From contig JAQTSP010000177.1 in NCBI GenBank assembly GCA_028711205.1, positions 1 to 5,040 of the forward strand: a DNA stretch of 5,040 bases, in the 5' to 3' direction. The translations under genes were made by a program, and so were the position numbers. Shown one piece after another: positions 4,763 through 5,040 of the stretch (position 1 is its first letter; every line of letters starts with the position of its first letter). This DNA is from Eubacteriales bacterium (GTDB lineage: Bacteria; Bacillota; Clostridia; Christensenellales; SZUA-584). The notes beneath the pieces were generated by a model. The model was not told the origin of the DNA, did no database searches, and saw nothing but the letters and a program-made list of their open reading frames with translations.

Positions 4763-5040
4763 CTATGCCGCGTATTCGCCGTCGTAACTGATCATCGCGA
4801 CGCTCGTGACGCCGTCCAGCGCGTCCAGTATGTTGACGATAATGCTTTTGTCCGCTTTGGCCCTAATCTCAACAGTCAATTCATAGCTCCCCGGCGTCTT
4901 TGTTTTTGATTTGATCTTGTAGGCGCCGATATGTTTGCCGAGCGCCTGAAATACCATGTTTTCTGTTTCATCGTTATTGTAGCCCACCACCAGCAGATAC
5001 GGTTCGTTGCGGACGTTGAGTTTTGAAAATATGTACAGCA
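4763..5040 (-). CDS. DUF4956 domain-containing membrane protein, C-terminus (5' partial)
   Basis: The frame is open from the right edge to TAG at 4765-4763, giving 91 residues. They start LYIFSKLNVRNEPYLLVVGY and end VTSVAMISYDGEYAA. The soluble C-terminal domain of DUF4956 proteins has this plan: a beta strand ending LLVVGY, a charged helix, a strand with YELTVEIRAK, a helix containing ILDALDGV, and a final SYDGEYAA-like strand. The alternating strand-helix order resembles a small ACT-like or ferredoxin-like fold. Family knowledge: the missing N-terminal part has several membrane helices and full proteins are about 220 residues; the function is unknown. In Clostridia such genes are often near VTC-domain polyphosphate polymerase-like genes and Cthe_2159-type proteins, as recalled rather than searched. 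The GTG at 4990 is an internal Val, not a start. It heads the visible minus-strand unit. Confidence 0.8.
   Translation of the reverse strand, partial: LYIFSKLNVRNEPYLLVVGYNNDETENMVFQALGKHIGAYKIKSKTKTPGSYELTVEIRAKADKSIIVNILDALDGVTSVAMISYDGEYAA

Overview
The window reads as a chromosomal segment of a Clostridia-like (Bacillota) bacterium with medium GC. The evidence is indirect: strong AGGAGG-type ribosome binding sites, one perfect sigma-A promoter, a membrane-anchored HtrA of the Gram-positive type, a Cthe_2159-type lipoprotein beside a DUF4956 gene, and the end of a RACo-like corrinoid-activation protein. No rRNA, tRNA, CRISPR array, insertion sequence or phage gene is visible. The genus cannot be set from this sequence alone.

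Layout. The left third is on the + strand. It holds the last ~119 codons of a RACo-like ASKHA/DUF4445 protein (1-362). An AT-rich 220-base spacer follows, with a textbook TTGACA-N17-TATAAT promoter and a downstream direct repeat. Two small genes come next, encoding Gly-rich proteins that share a DUF5320-type head but have different tails: a four-to-six-cysteine ribbon in the first (583-783) and a coiled coil in the second (827-1132). Two hairpins (1140-1225) close this unit and separate it from the convergent minus-strand genes. The rest is on the - strand, read right to left: the C-terminus of a DUF4956 membrane protein (4763 to beyond 5040), a 34-codon single-helix membrane protein (4644-4748), a 632-residue beta-helix lipoprotein of the Cthe_2159 carbohydrate-binding family (2646-4544), and an HtrA-like serine protease with a PDZ domain (1230-2498).

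How the genes may work together. The DUF4956, mini-membrane and beta-helix lipoprotein genes are closely spaced and look like one cell-surface operon. From memory of other Clostridia, DUF4956 and Cthe_2159-type genes often sit with a VTC-domain polyphosphate polymerase-like gene and a CotH-like gene, which would lie beyond the right edge if present. HtrA has its own likely promoter but may also be reached by read-through. It acts on the outer face of the membrane and could provide quality control for exported proteins. The DUF5320 pair is a separate unit and may be linked to metal or Fe-S handling. Its position after a corrinoid-activator gene is suggestive only. The least described items are the 34-residue membrane protein and the DUF5320 head-with-two-tails pair.
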